Positions 48,124-57,224 of a stretch of 64,000 nt of DNA are shown piece after piece (positions within the stretch are counted from its first letter, which is position 1; each line of letters begins with the position of its first letter). The translations under genes and the position numbers were made by a program. Under the pieces are notes generated by a model, which did not search any database, was not told where the DNA came from, and saw nothing but the letters and a program-made list of their open reading frames with translations. Origin of the DNA: Bacteroidales bacterium (GTDB lineage Bacteria; Bacteroidota; Bacteroidia; Bacteroidales; UBA7960); contig PUKZ01000185.1 in NCBI GenBank assembly GCA_003550725.1, positions 1-64,000 on the forward strand, written 5' to 3'.

Positions 48124-48971
48124 AGTATTAATAAATTATAAATGTGATAATAATAAAAACTATACAATAAAAAAGATCATAAAAAAATTTTGTGCTCGTC
48201 TTACAATATAACGGGTAACGGAAAAAACAAATCAATTATTATTAATTACATAATTTTACTAAAATAGATAAAATTAATTTACCAAAAAGATTTTTTGAAA
48301 TTCAAAAATGAAATGCCAAAATTACATTAAAACAAAATTTTTAGCAATCGAATTAAACTGACAAATAGTTAAAAGTAATGATATAAAACATTACAAAATA
48401 AATTAATATTTAAATAAACATAAAAAAATATACTTGTAGAATATTAACGGGCAGAAAATCATCAATCGCAGTGTCAACAAATCAGAAATAAAAATTAATG
48501 TAAAACACCTTAAACCGGGTATCTACTTAATGAAAATCTACCTACCAGATAATATAATAACAAAACCGGTACAGATAATGCACTGATTCTGAAACTTAGA
48601 TTGAAATTAAAAGCTTAATTAAACCCTTAATATTTAAGTATTTATATTTTTAAATTATTATTTAAATTAAATACTGGTTTTTCCACTCAATTGTCAGGTA
48701 TAAAAAAGAAACAATCTTTAATGTGTTTTTCTTTGTCATATATCCTGCTTAAAACAGTTATTTTATATTATGTATATTGATAATATTAAGCTGAGCAGAT
48801 TTCAGATCTTTTTTTGAATCTTTTGTGATTTTATAATTCTTATTTGTTAAAGCATTTCTTTTTTTATTACTTTAGTTTTGATAACGATTGATATACTTTC
48901 AATATAATTTTGATTAAAAAAATAAAAACATTTTGTTACGCTATAATAGAAAATAACAACACTTAAAACGA
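48124..48971. other. Long intergenic region with a gene remnant
   Basis: This is 848 bp between the divergent porQ and M6 peptidase genes. It contains a T9SS sorting-domain remnant (48440-48586) and a -7-like TAGTTTTG at 48873-48880, without a well-placed TTG. The rest is AT-rich with no ORF. It looks like a place where a secreted-protein gene has decayed. Confidence 0.55.
48440..48586 (+). pseudogene. Remnant of a T9SS cargo gene (C-terminal sorting domain only)
   Basis: This 48-codon open stretch ends in TGA and translates to NINGQKIINRSV...INVKHLKPGIYLMKI...TKPVQIMH. It matches the pattern of the type A T9SS C-terminal sorting domain (NxxGQxV...L..GiYxxKi...tkK/P). The codon just before it is a stop (TAG), itself preceded by KIYL, which may be the remains of the usual IY strand. 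No start codon or cargo domain is attached. It is therefore the decayed 3' end of a secreted-protein gene, too short for the ORF track. porQ lies on one side and a secreted peptidase on the other. Confidence 0.75.
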
Positions 48972-51161
48972 ATGAAAAAGATAACAACCCTGGTATTTTG
49001 TGTTTTTATGGCATTTTCACCTATTGTTAAAGGGCAGGTGTTTGAAAGTGCTAGAAATTCGGAATTAACTTTTAATAGTATTGATGGCTACAGGCTTCAT
49101 CCGGTGGGTAAATATAGATTTTTAACCATAATGGTCAACATCATTTATCCAGATACCGACAAAGACCCATACCCGGGCAGAAACAGGGTATGGGATCCCG
49201 CTTATAAAGAGGGTATTAATAATGAAAGCATACCGGTATACCTTGAAGATTTGCTTGACATTGAGTACGACCCTGATAATGTTAATGGAATGATGACAAG
49301 ATTATATCATGAATCTTCATTTGGCAATTTAATTATATTAGGAGATTTTATTGTTGTAAACATTAAACTGGAAACCCTGAATCCACAGGGAGGCGGATTT
49401 CACATTGCAAATTCTGAAATAATAGATAATATTTTTGAACTGATTAACAAAAACGGTGGATTGGACAATACTCTATACGGATATAACAGCATAGATGATT
49501 ACGACAATAACAATGATGGGAAAATTGATAATGTTATGTTTTTATGGAGGAATACCACAGGCAGGTACGGTAGATCTACCTGGGGAAGAGGGGTTTCAAT
49601 GTCAAATTTAAACTTTAATATTTTAGCCGGCGGCAAGCTAAATAAGCAGGAGTCAGTCAATTACACGGCTCAAGGTGTTTCAAACAGAAAAGTTATTCCT
49701 TTACAGCTTAATGGTATTGTGATGCATGAAGTCTCTCACCATTTTTTTGGAGCAAATAATTTACACTCATCAGGTGGCAACCATTACAGTGGAGGTCGTA
49801 CCAATACCTGGTTTGGCCTTGAAGGAGGTTATGGATTAATGGGTGGTTACAATTCAGGTTTGGTGTCTTGCAATGGTTATGAACGTTGGCGTATGAACTG
49901 GACAAGCCCTAAACATAATCCGGAAGGATACCCCATTCAGGCCAGCAGGAAACCTTCTGATATTTCAAGAGAGGATGGAGAAAAGTCATTTTTATTGAGA
50001 GATTTTGTCACAACTGGTGATGTGGTTAGAATAAAACTGCCATACGTCGACTCGGGCGCTTCCAACCAATATATATGGCTGGAAAATCATCAAATTGGAA
50101 ATAATAACAAGCTGGATTATCTTGAATACTCCATAGGTTATGATGGAAAACCGTGGCATGAATGCCGCCCAAAGGGAACCCCGGGAATATACAGCTATAT
50201 CCAGGTTGGTAAAGATATTTTGGAAGGAACAGAGAAAGAAGTATATCCATGGAATGAAACAGATAACTTAAGAATAATAAGTGCTGAAGGTAATTGGGAT
50301 TTCATGAAAATGGAAAATCATGAAGTTAATTGCGTTAGATCAGGATACCAGCACACAGCCAAAAGATATATGCCTAACCCATTATCGGGTTACCAGGATC
50401 AAACAACTCATTTTTTTGATAATACCCCTGACAACGAAATGTTAAGCAGTGATGATGGCCACTGGTTAAACATAAAATACAACAGCAATGGCAAAAAAGT
50501 GTTAAATAAGGCTTTACCATATTTGGGCGATGAATCGGATGCTTTTACTGATTCAGGGCAAATGAATATTGGTACTAATCCTCCACCGGCAAATCAAAAA
50601 ACGTCATACACCTATCAACAAGGTGGTAATTTTAAATTACCCGATAGCCTTGACAAAAGAGGAAACTATAAATATTATCAAAATACAAATACTTCAAATA
50701 TTTATCTTACAGGCTTAAGAATTGATATGACAGAAAAGCCTGGCGGCAAATTTAAGATAGATATAGTATGGAATGATTATAATGTTAGAAATGATGTACG
50801 TTGGACAGGAAGTATAATAATGAAGGAAAAGATTATATTAAAGGAAGGCAAAACCATAAAAATAGATCAAAGTAAAACACCTAATCAGATATTTCGCGAT
50901 TCTGTATCGGGATTATTTGCCAAACCTTCTATATTCACCTGCAAAGATGGTTCTGAGTTTATAATGGAGGATAACTCAAACTTAATATTAAATAACAACT
51001 CAACATTGCTGTTAAAAAGCGGGAGCACTTTTAAAATTGGTGATAATGCCAGTTTAACAATAAACAAAGGAAATAAGCTAATAATTAAGCCGGGTGCAGA
51101 ACTCATTAAAGACAAGAATAGCAGGTTAAAAATTAAAAAAGGAGGCAAGTTAATTAAATAA
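48972..51161 (+). CDS. Secreted M6-type metallopeptidase with solenoid-like tail
   Basis: This is a predicted secreted zinc protease of 729 residues. A signal peptide (cleavage near VKGQ, residue 22) is followed by a catalytic region with H252-E253-x-x-H256 (MHEVSHHFFG) and a downstream GLEGGYGLMGGYNSG segment. It resembles M6 immune-inhibitor-A-like enzymes of Bacteroidetes. The last 75 residues are short hydrophobic/polar repeats (GSEFIMEDNSNLILNNNS, GSTFKIGDNASLTINKG) that look like a small right-handed beta-solenoid. The chain ends at KGGKLIK with no T9SS sorting domain, although relatives often have one after such a solenoid. It may stay periplasmic or be cell-attached another way. Confidence 0.8.
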   Translation: MKKITTLVFCVFMAFSPIVKGQVFESARNSELTFNSIDGYRLHPVGKYRFLTIMVNIIYPDTDKDPYPGRNRVWDPAYKEGINNESIPVYLEDLLDIEYDPDNVNGMMTRLYHESSFGNLIILGDFIVVNIKLETLNPQGGGFHIANSEIIDNIFELINKNGGLDNTLYGYNSIDDYDNNNDGKIDNVMFLWRNTTGRYGRSTWGRGVSMSNLNFNILAGGKLNKQESVNYTAQGVSNRKVIPLQLNGIVMHEVSHHFFGANNLHSSGGNHYSGGRTNTWFGLEGGYGLMGGYNSGLVSCNGYERWRMNWTSPKHNPEGYPIQASRKPSDISREDGEKSFLLRDFVTTGDVVRIKLPYVDSGASNQYIWLENHQIGNNNKLDYLEYSIGYDGKPWHECRPKGTPGIYSYIQVGKDILEGTEKEVYPWNETDNLRIISAEGNWDFMKMENHEVNCVRSGYQHTAKRYMPNPLSGYQDQTTHFFDNTPDNEMLSSDDGHWLNIKYNSNGKKVLNKALPYLGDESDAFTDSGQMNIGTNPPPANQKTSYTYQQGGNFKLPDSLDKRGNYKYYQNTNTSNIYLTGLRIDMTEKPGGKFKIDIVWNDYNVRNDVRWTGSIIMKEKIILKEGKTIKIDQSKTPNQIFRDSVSGLFAKPSIFTCKDGSEFIMEDNSNLILNNNSTLLLKSGSTFKIGDNASLTINKGNKLIIKPGAELIKDKNSRLKIKKGGKLIK

Positions 51162-51282
51162 CATAAAGTTTTTTGAACTGACAGTATGAATAAATAAAAA
51201 CAATATTGTATTGTTGAAGCAGCTCCACTCTAAAACATTATTTTTATAATTTCAAATCTTTTATAATCAGATTATCTGAACT

Positions 51283-51873
51283 TCACTTACTTGTTTTAAG
51301 AAGTTTATTGTGAACATCAATAACTTGCGGAATCAAAAGAGTGTTTTCATAATTATCAATGACATAATCGGCTTTACTTATTTTTATCTGCTGATCAAGC
51401 TGATTTGACAACCGTGCTTTAACTGATTCGATAGTTGCATTATCACGTTTTCTTACCCTTTCTATCATCATATCAATTGAAGATGCAATTACAATTATTT
51501 TGTCTAATTTTTTATATCTCCCGGTTTCGTATAGTATTGCAGCTTCCTTTAATACATATGCATGTGATTTACGCTTATTTAACCAAAGATCAAAATCCTT
51601 ATCTATTTGGGGATGAATAATTTCGTTAAGATTTTGAAGGGCCATTTTGTCACAAAAAACTATCCTGGCCAATCTTTTGGTATTTAGATCTCCATTTTCA
51701 TTAAAAACAGCAGGGCCGAAAAGTTCTTTAATCTCTTTTTTGACATCATGATTATGCATAATTTCTTTAGCCCTGTTGTCGGCATAATAAACTTCGACTT
51801 CCAGCAATTCAAAAATTCTGCAAACTGTGGTTTTTCCACTGCCGATATTACCGGTTATTCCAACTTTTAGCAT
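51283..51873 (-). CDS. coaE: Dephospho-CoA kinase
   Basis: CoaE phosphorylates dephospho-CoA at the 3'-OH of ribose, the last step of coenzyme A synthesis. The 196 residues contain the P-loop GNIGSGKTT (residues 7-15), the VEVYYADNRAKEIM substrate segment, HPQIDKDFDLW, and the lid region RVRKRDNATIESVKARLSNQ. Its ATG shares a base with the TAA of the ybbR-like gene (TAATG), so the two are translationally coupled. The run nusB-yajC-ybbR-coaE is typical of Bacteroidetes. Confidence 0.95.
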   Translation of the reverse strand: MLKVGITGNIGSGKTTVCRIFELLEVEVYYADNRAKEIMHNHDVKKEIKELFGPAVFNENGDLNTKRLARIVFCDKMALQNLNEIIHPQIDKDFDLWLNKRKSHAYVLKEAAILYETGRYKKLDKIIVIASSIDMMIERVRKRDNATIESVKARLSNQLDQQIKISKADYVIDNYENTLLIPQVIDVHNKLLKTSK

Positions 51874-52886
51874 TATTGCAATAATATATATTCGGTCCGG
51901 GATGGATTAAAACGAATTATTTCAACATTCTGCGGCTTGCTATCAACTCTTATATTCAAACGATTGTCATTATCTTTTTCAAATGGACATTCGGCCTTAA
52001 TAGAAAACATCTCATCACTGATTTGCGAATAATCTTCAAGAGCCACAAGATAATAAATCGTAACATGGGAAGGAAACAGCCTTACTTTTTTTAGCTTATC
52101 TCTATATTTTTCAGGACATTCAATCTCAACCTTCACCTCAGAGTTTGCCTCGGTAAATTCCCTGACATCAATAGTTATATTAACTTTTTCATCTGATAAA
52201 TACATTGGTTCTGAGGGAAAAGGATTTACAATATCCAATTGTTTTTCAACAGAGCTGTCAAGTTTACCAAAATCGATATAAGAAGTAAAAATTGTATCAA
52301 CACTGCTAATTAGGTTTTGCGGACCGGATATGGTTAGAGAATCGGGTTGCAACTTAATATCACCATATTTATTAAAACCACTTGAAAAGCTAATATTTCC
52401 GTCAAAAACAACCGGTACTTTCTTTTGTTTTGCTGTTTCTACTTCAAAAAATAAAGTGTCAGGATGTACTGAAACAATCTCCGAATAATCTCTTGAAAAA
52501 GCAGGATAACTTAATGCTGCTTGTTTTCCTGTAATAAAAAAATAAACTTTATCGTCTTTTGTTATTTGTTGAAAATCATAAAAATCCAAATCTGCACTGT
52601 TTGGTTGATTAAATAACAGCAAATATAGCAACCTGATTCCCACGTCACTATAATCTACAAATATTCGTTCATGGCTAATATTGCTAATCATCATATCTGC
52701 AGGAATATTATGCAGAGATATATTTAACTCAAATCGAGCAACATTTTCCTGTGAAAGTTTAATGGTTAACCAAAACAGTATACTTAAAAGAAGAAAAGAA
52801 GAAAAAGTATAAATCCTCTTTCTTCTTTTGGGATCTTTAGGAAAAATTTTTTTTGAATTGTTGGTTGAACCAAAAATTTTTTTCAC
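51873..52886 (-). CDS. YbbR-like (CdaR-type) domain protein
   Basis: This is a single-pass membrane protein of 337 residues. A basic cytoplasmic N-terminus (KDPKRRKRIYTF) and one helix (about 28-46) lead to a periplasmic part with about three YbbR repeats. These are seen in KKVPVVFDGNISFSSGFNKYG, DSLTISGPQNLISSVDTIFTSYIDF and VKVEIECPEKYRDKLKKVRLFPSHV. In Firmicutes such domains regulate the diadenylate cyclase CdaA; no cyclase is adjacent here, so that role is only a possibility. It overlaps coaE by one base and follows yajC by 38 bp. Confidence 0.85.
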   Translation of the reverse strand: MKKIFGSTNNSKKIFPKDPKRRKRIYTFSSFLLLSILFWLTIKLSQENVARFELNISLHNIPADMMISNISHERIFVDYSDVGIRLLYLLLFNQPNSADLDFYDFQQITKDDKVYFFITGKQAALSYPAFSRDYSEIVSVHPDTLFFEVETAKQKKVPVVFDGNISFSSGFNKYGDIKLQPDSLTISGPQNLISSVDTIFTSYIDFGKLDSSVEKQLDIVNPFPSEPMYLSDEKVNITIDVREFTEANSEVKVEIECPEKYRDKLKKVRLFPSHVTIYYLVALEDYSQISDEMFSIKAECPFEKDNDNRLNIRVDSKPQNVEIIRFNPSRTEYILLQ

Positions 52887-52924
52887 CGAATTATTAAAAA
52901 ATAAAAAATCTTTATAAAACTTAA

Positions 52925-53254
52925 TTAACGTTTTGAATCAAGAGTCTCAGAAGGTCCATCCATTGCTATAGCCGACTTTTCAACTTTCAAACGATTCTGT
53001 CCTTCTACTTCTATAGTAACAGTTTTATCTTGCATTTCCACAATCTTGCCGTGAATACCTCCTATAGTTACGATTTTATCACCATTTTTAAGATTTTCGC
53101 GATACTTACGTAACTCCTTGGATTTTTTCATCTGTGGTCTAATAAAAAACATGTAAAATACTACAATAATCAACAAAAGAAAAATAAGAGATGCACCACC
53201 TCCTCCTTCTTCTCCAGGCTGCATTAAAAATACCGTCAAATAGTTCATTATCAT
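52925..53254 (-). CDS. yajC: Preprotein translocase subunit YajC
   Basis: YajC is a small inner-membrane partner of SecDF. The 109 residues contain a short periplasmic N-terminus, one helix (LIFLLLIIVVFYMFFIRPQ), and the family motif RPQMKKSKELRKYRENLKNGDKIVTIGGIHGKI. The first ATG gives MIMNYL; the second (two codons later) is equally plausible. It lies between nusB and the ybbR-like gene on the minus strand. Confidence 0.94.
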   Translation of the reverse strand: MIMNYLTVFLMQPGEEGGGGASLIFLLLIIVVFYMFFIRPQMKKSKELRKYRENLKNGDKIVTIGGIHGKIVEMQDKTVTIEVEGQNRLKVEKSAIAMDGPSETLDSKR

Positions 53255-53327
53255 TTTGTTTTTTGGTTTATAAAATTATTTATTTTTATTTCAAGATTAT
53301 TAAGGATAAACAAAGTTAAAAAAATTA

Positions 53328-54278
53328 CTAATATGATTTACTAATTAACCCTTTCCCGGTTTTTTTTATTTTATTTTCTTTTTCAAGGTCAATAACCAAC
53401 TTATCTAAAACACCATTTATAAAAACTTTACTTTTTTGAGAGCTGTACATTTTTGAAAGCTCTATGTATTCATTAAGTGTAACTTTAACAGGTATCTCCG
53501 GGAATTTGAGCAGTTCTGTCAAAGCCATCTTCATAAGAATAATATCAACAATAGCAATACGTTCTATATCCCAGTTTTTGGTTTTTTCAGATATCATAGG
53601 ATCGAAAAACTGATGATTCAAAATGGTTTTATTAAACAATTGTCGTGCAAACTCTTTATCTTCGCTGTCTTTGTATAAGTTCATCAGGTTTATGTCATGA
53701 TCATCTTCTTTAAGATTATTTAAAGTTTTGATGGTCATCTTAAAAACAAGCTCCCAGTCATCTATCCAATAAATTGACTTCTCTTCATAAAAGTTATGAA
53801 GCAATTCAAATTCACAAACACATGCCTGGTATATTTTTAATAGAAATTTTTTGTCTTCTTCAAATGAATTATCGCCGGAACTGATATAACTCCTGTAAAA
53901 GTCGGTTTTACGAATATGAAAAAAAATTTTCCTTACCAGATCATGTTCGCCAGCCCAACTTACATTAAATTCTTTGCAAACCTTATCTAAGGTTTTGCTC
54001 TGAAGCAATAATTTCAGCAAAAGATTGTCGGTAAACTTTTGTTCTGACTGCAGGGTGTTTTTCGAGGATAATTGATTATATTTTCGTTCATCAATAAATT
54101 TTTCTGCTATGAAACCTAATTCGCGTAAAAGCAATAACTGATGAAGATAAAGCTCATATGTTTTATTTATATTAAATAATAACTCTTTTTCTCCGCTTTC
54201 AAGATTATCATTAGCAGATTGAAAAAATGCATAAAGAACTTGTAATACTTTAACTCGCAAATGCCTTCTGTTGAGCAT
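53328..54278 (-). CDS. nusB: Transcription antitermination factor NusB
   Basis: NusB binds boxA RNA with NusE in rRNA antitermination. The track starts at a TTG; the ATG three codons in (54276-54278) gives MLNRRHLRVKVLQVLYAF, the standard Bacteroidetes NusB N-terminus, and 316 residues. This is about twice the E. coli length: an N-terminal extension of about 170 residues precedes the conserved NusB fold (EFARQLFNKTILNHQ, ERIAIVDIILMKMALTELLKFPEIPVKVTLNEYIELSK, SSQKSKVFINGVLDKL), which is usual in this phylum. It heads the nusB-yajC-ybbR-coaE run. Confidence 0.93.
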   Translation of the reverse strand: MLNRRHLRVKVLQVLYAFFQSANDNLESGEKELLFNINKTYELYLHQLLLLRELGFIAEKFIDERKYNQLSSKNTLQSEQKFTDNLLLKLLLQSKTLDKVCKEFNVSWAGEHDLVRKIFFHIRKTDFYRSYISSGDNSFEEDKKFLLKIYQACVCEFELLHNFYEEKSIYWIDDWELVFKMTIKTLNNLKEDDHDINLMNLYKDSEDKEFARQLFNKTILNHQFFDPMISEKTKNWDIERIAIVDIILMKMALTELLKFPEIPVKVTLNEYIELSKMYSSQKSKVFINGVLDKLVIDLEKENKIKKTGKGLISKSY

Positions 54279-54642
54279 AAAAAACAAAAATAACGTATAT
54301 AAATATAATATTCAATTAACGCAATAATTTAACGCAATAATTGACTGATATCAAAGTTACAAAAAACAGGCAAAAGTAACTTTTTTAAAGAATATGTGAT
54401 AATTATTTGAACATTTTTTTTAAATAAACCCGAAACCATATAGGAGTGATCGATGGATTATCTAAAAGTATTTTTATTTTTAAAAAAGAGGGCAAAAAAC
54501 TTTTAAAAATCACCTTATCTTCATTAAATTTGTAATTAGATTAGCATTTATTTTGTATAACTTTTATTATTTAAATTTAACAAGTTTAAATATTTATTTT
54601 ATTTTTGGAAAGTAAAATAAAAACAAAAAAGAGAGAGGACCT
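54279..54642. other. Divergent intergenic region between nusB and the DUF3276 gene
   Basis: It contains a perfect 13-bp tandem duplication (TTAACGCAATAAT at 54316-54328 and 54329-54341) just upstream of nusB. On the plus strand there is a TAAATTTG -7 box at 54525-54532, whose upstream element is TTT rather than TTG. No gene was recognised. Confidence 0.45.
54316..54341. repeat. 13-bp tandem duplication
   Basis: TTAACGCAATAAT occurs twice without a spacer, 38 bp upstream of the nusB start. This is probably replication slippage, although a paired regulator-binding site cannot be excluded. Confidence 0.6.
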
Positions 54643-55074
54643 ATGGACGAACTAGCTAATAAAGGCCCGAGAGGGGAAGTATTTACAAAAACCATTAGAG
54701 CGGGGAAACGCACATATTTTTTTGATGTCAAAACCACTCGTTCAAATGAATTTTATTTAACGATTACCGAAAGCAAAAAACGGTTCAATCAGCAAAGTGG
54801 AAAGTTTTATTATGAAAAACATAAGCTGTTTCTCTATCCTGAGGATTTTGAAAAATTCACAGATGCTTTGAAAGAATCGTTTGCTTTCATTGAATCCAAC
54901 AACCCGGAGGACTTTGCAGAGGAATCTCAAAATAGTGGAATTGATGATGTGAAATTTGAAGATTTGGACAAGGAAGAGAATAAAAAGTCTGGGGAAGAAG
55001 AAGATATCGATGCATCAAAAGATGATACAAAAAACAAAGATAACCAAGACGGTGAAGAAAAGGAAGAAGAGTAA
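54643..55074 (+). CDS. DUF3276 (PUR-alpha-like) nucleic-acid-binding protein
   Basis: This is a small cytoplasmic protein of 143 residues. The N-terminal 90 residues form one PUR repeat (GEVFTKTIRAGKRTYFFDVK, FYLTITESKKRF, LYPEDFEKFTDALKESFAFI), the fold that binds single-stranded DNA or RNA in PUR-alpha relatives. The C-terminal 50 residues are an acidic low-complexity tail (EEDIDASKDDTKNKDN), as often seen in Bacteroidetes homologs. GAGAGAGGA just before the ATG may act as a ribosome-binding site. It is a single-gene unit. Confidence 0.9.
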   Translation: MDELANKGPRGEVFTKTIRAGKRTYFFDVKTTRSNEFYLTITESKKRFNQQSGKFYYEKHKLFLYPEDFEKFTDALKESFAFIESNNPEDFAEESQNSGIDDVKFEDLDKEENKKSGEEEDIDASKDDTKNKDNQDGEEKEEE

Positions 55075-55442
55075 TTTTTAATGCATCTGAAGAAATATAA
55101 TTGCAGGGAAACGATATGAAATAACATTTTATTCATATCATTCAATAATGTTGTTTCGCCTTAAAACATTTGAGTTCTCTTTTAGTTAAACCAGATTTAT
55201 TATCAATATTATTTTTAAAAAGACCTTCAAAGTATCCTAAAATTGTAAATTTGCAAATCCTTGGAATATTTTTATTTTTTTCTGCAACATTATTTTAAGG
55301 GTTATATTTAATTAAGTATGTTGAGATATACTTTTTATGTCAAAATAATGTTTAAAATAAAAATATAATTACATAGCTCTGTCTATAAAGAAATAATTAA
55401 AATATTAACATTTATATAATATAACATTATTAATAATCATAT
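55075..55442. other. Intergenic region upstream of parA
   Basis: No gene was found. TAAATTTG at 55246-55253 matches the -7 consensus but lacks a correctly spaced TTG. No parS-like 16-bp palindrome was seen in this stretch. Confidence 0.4.
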
Positions 55443-56246
55443 ATGACTAAAGTAATAGCTATAGCCAATCAAAAAGGCGGTGTAGGGAAAACCACGACTG
55501 CTATTAATCTTGCAGCCAGTTTTGCTGTTCTTGATTATAAAACATTGTTGATTGATGCTGATCCGCAATCAAATGCAACCTCAGGCGTAGGATTTGACCC
55601 CAAGGTTGTCAAAACAAGTATTTATGAATGTATAATTGATGATGTGGATCCTAAAACTATCATGTTGAATACTTCTACTCCTAATATGGATTTGATTCCC
55701 GCACATATTGACCTTGTTGGGGCAGAAATTGAAATGATAAATCTTCCCAATCGTGAAAAAATGATGAAAAAAGTAGTAGATACGATCAAGGAAGATTATG
55801 ATATAGTACTTATTGACTGTTCGCCGTCTTTAGGATTAATTACTATTAATGCACTTACTGCTGGCGACTCAGTTATAATCCCGGTACAATGCGAATATTT
55901 TGCCCTGGAAGGTCTGGGTAAACTTTTAAATACCATTAAGATAGTACAATCAAGATTAAACACCAAGCTTGAAATAGAAGGCATACTACTTACAATGTAC
56001 GACAATCGTTTACGGCTTTCTAATCAAGTAGTTAGTGAGGTAAGGATGCATTTTCAGGAATTGGTTTTTGATACTATCATCCAGCGAAACATCAAACTTG
56101 GAGAAGCTCCCAGTTTTGGTGAAACAATCATTATGCATGATGCACAATCCAGAGGGGCAGTTAATCATCTTAACCTTGCACGGGAAATACTCCAGAATAA
56201 CAACATGACAAAAATGGAGAAAGAAGAAAAAAACATAAATATTTAA
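55443..56246 (+). CDS. parA: Chromosome partitioning ATPase ParA (Soj)
   Basis: This Walker-type ATPase moves ParB-bound origin DNA. The 267 residues contain the deviant Walker A motif KGGVGKTT (residues 11-18, with the signature lysine K11), DADPQSNATSG, the Walker B strand VLIDCSPSLGLITINAL, and the C-terminal LGEAPSFGETIIMHD. There is no N-terminal DNA-binding extension, so it is the chromosomal Soj type. parB follows immediately (1 bp between the genes). Confidence 0.96.
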   Translation: MTKVIAIANQKGGVGKTTTAINLAASFAVLDYKTLLIDADPQSNATSGVGFDPKVVKTSIYECIIDDVDPKTIMLNTSTPNMDLIPAHIDLVGAEIEMINLPNREKMMKKVVDTIKEDYDIVLIDCSPSLGLITINALTAGDSVIIPVQCEYFALEGLGKLLNTIKIVQSRLNTKLEIEGILLTMYDNRLRLSNQVVSEVRMHFQELVFDTIIQRNIKLGEAPSFGETIIMHDAQSRGAVNHLNLAREILQNNNMTKMEKEEKNINI

Positions 56247-56247
56247 A

Positions 56248-57156
56248 ATGGCAAACAAAAAAAAAGCATTAGGAAAAGGACTTGGAGCTTTGCTTGAAGA
56301 TTCAACCGGCAGCAATAAACAAAATTATGATATTGAAAAAGATTTGCTGCCTATAGGTACAGTAGCAAATGTGCCTTTGGATAAAATTGAAAAAAACCCT
56401 TTTCAACCAAGAGAAGATTTTCCTGAAGATGGCTTGTTGGAGCTTGCAAATTCAATCAAAGAACAAGGGGTTATTCAACCTATTACTGTCAGAAAAATTG
56501 AAAACGACAAGTATCAGCTTATTACCGGCGAGCGAAGGTTTAAAGCTGCAACAATGGCCGGCCTTTCCGATATTCCGGCATATGTCAGAACTGCTGACGA
56601 CCATGCAATGCTCGAAATGGCTATTGTTGAAAATATTCAACGAGAAAATCTCAATCCCCTGGAAATAGCTATTGGTTATCAAAGATTAATGGAAGATTAT
56701 AATTTTACACAGGAATTGCTAAGCGAAAAACTTGGTAAAAGCCGCTCCTCAATTGCCAATTATATAAGACTTTTAAAACTGCCTGCAGATATACAAATCG
56801 GGCTCAGACAGGAAAAAATAACCATGGGTCATGCAAGAAGCTTAATTTCTGTTGAAAATACACAAAATCAATTAAATATTTATCATGATATTATAACTCA
56901 AAACCTCTCTGTCAGAGAAGTGGAAGAAATTGTGCAAAATTTGGGAAAAGAACAAGATACAGACCTGTCACCAAAAAAGAAAACAAAAAACGCACTGCCA
57001 AAGTATTATGAAGACGTTCAAAATAACCTTGCAGATTCACTCGGAACTAAAGTACAGATAAAAACCAAAAACGGTGAAAAAGGAAAAATAATATTGAACT
57101 TTTCTTCTCCCGATGACTTTGAAAGAATTATCAATATGGTTAATAAAAAACCTTAA
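56248..57156 (+). CDS. parB: Chromosome partitioning protein ParB (Spo0J)
   Basis: ParB binds parS sites and, with CTP, spreads on DNA to load SMC and engage ParA. The 302 residues start with KKALGKGLGALLED, then hold the CTPase/N-domain (NPFQPREDF, the TGERRFKAA box, and ENIQRENLNPLEIAIGYQRLM), the helix-turn-helix (TQELLSEKLGKSRSSIANYIRLLKL), and a C-terminal dimerisation domain. parAB with DUF5683, dapB and lepB downstream is the conserved Bacteroidetes order, so these are chromosomal rather than plasmid genes. Confidence 0.96.
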   Translation: MANKKKALGKGLGALLEDSTGSNKQNYDIEKDLLPIGTVANVPLDKIEKNPFQPREDFPEDGLLELANSIKEQGVIQPITVRKIENDKYQLITGERRFKAATMAGLSDIPAYVRTADDHAMLEMAIVENIQRENLNPLEIAIGYQRLMEDYNFTQELLSEKLGKSRSSIANYIRLLKLPADIQIGLRQEKITMGHARSLISVENTQNQLNIYHDIITQNLSVREVEEIVQNLGKEQDTDLSPKKKTKNALPKYYEDVQNNLADSLGTKVQIKTKNGEKGKIILNFSSPDDFERIINMVNKKP

Positions 57157-57224
57157 TAGGTGCAAGCTAAAATTTTATATAAGAGTATTAAACCGCTAAA
57201 ACCACTAATCAACATTCCTGTAAA

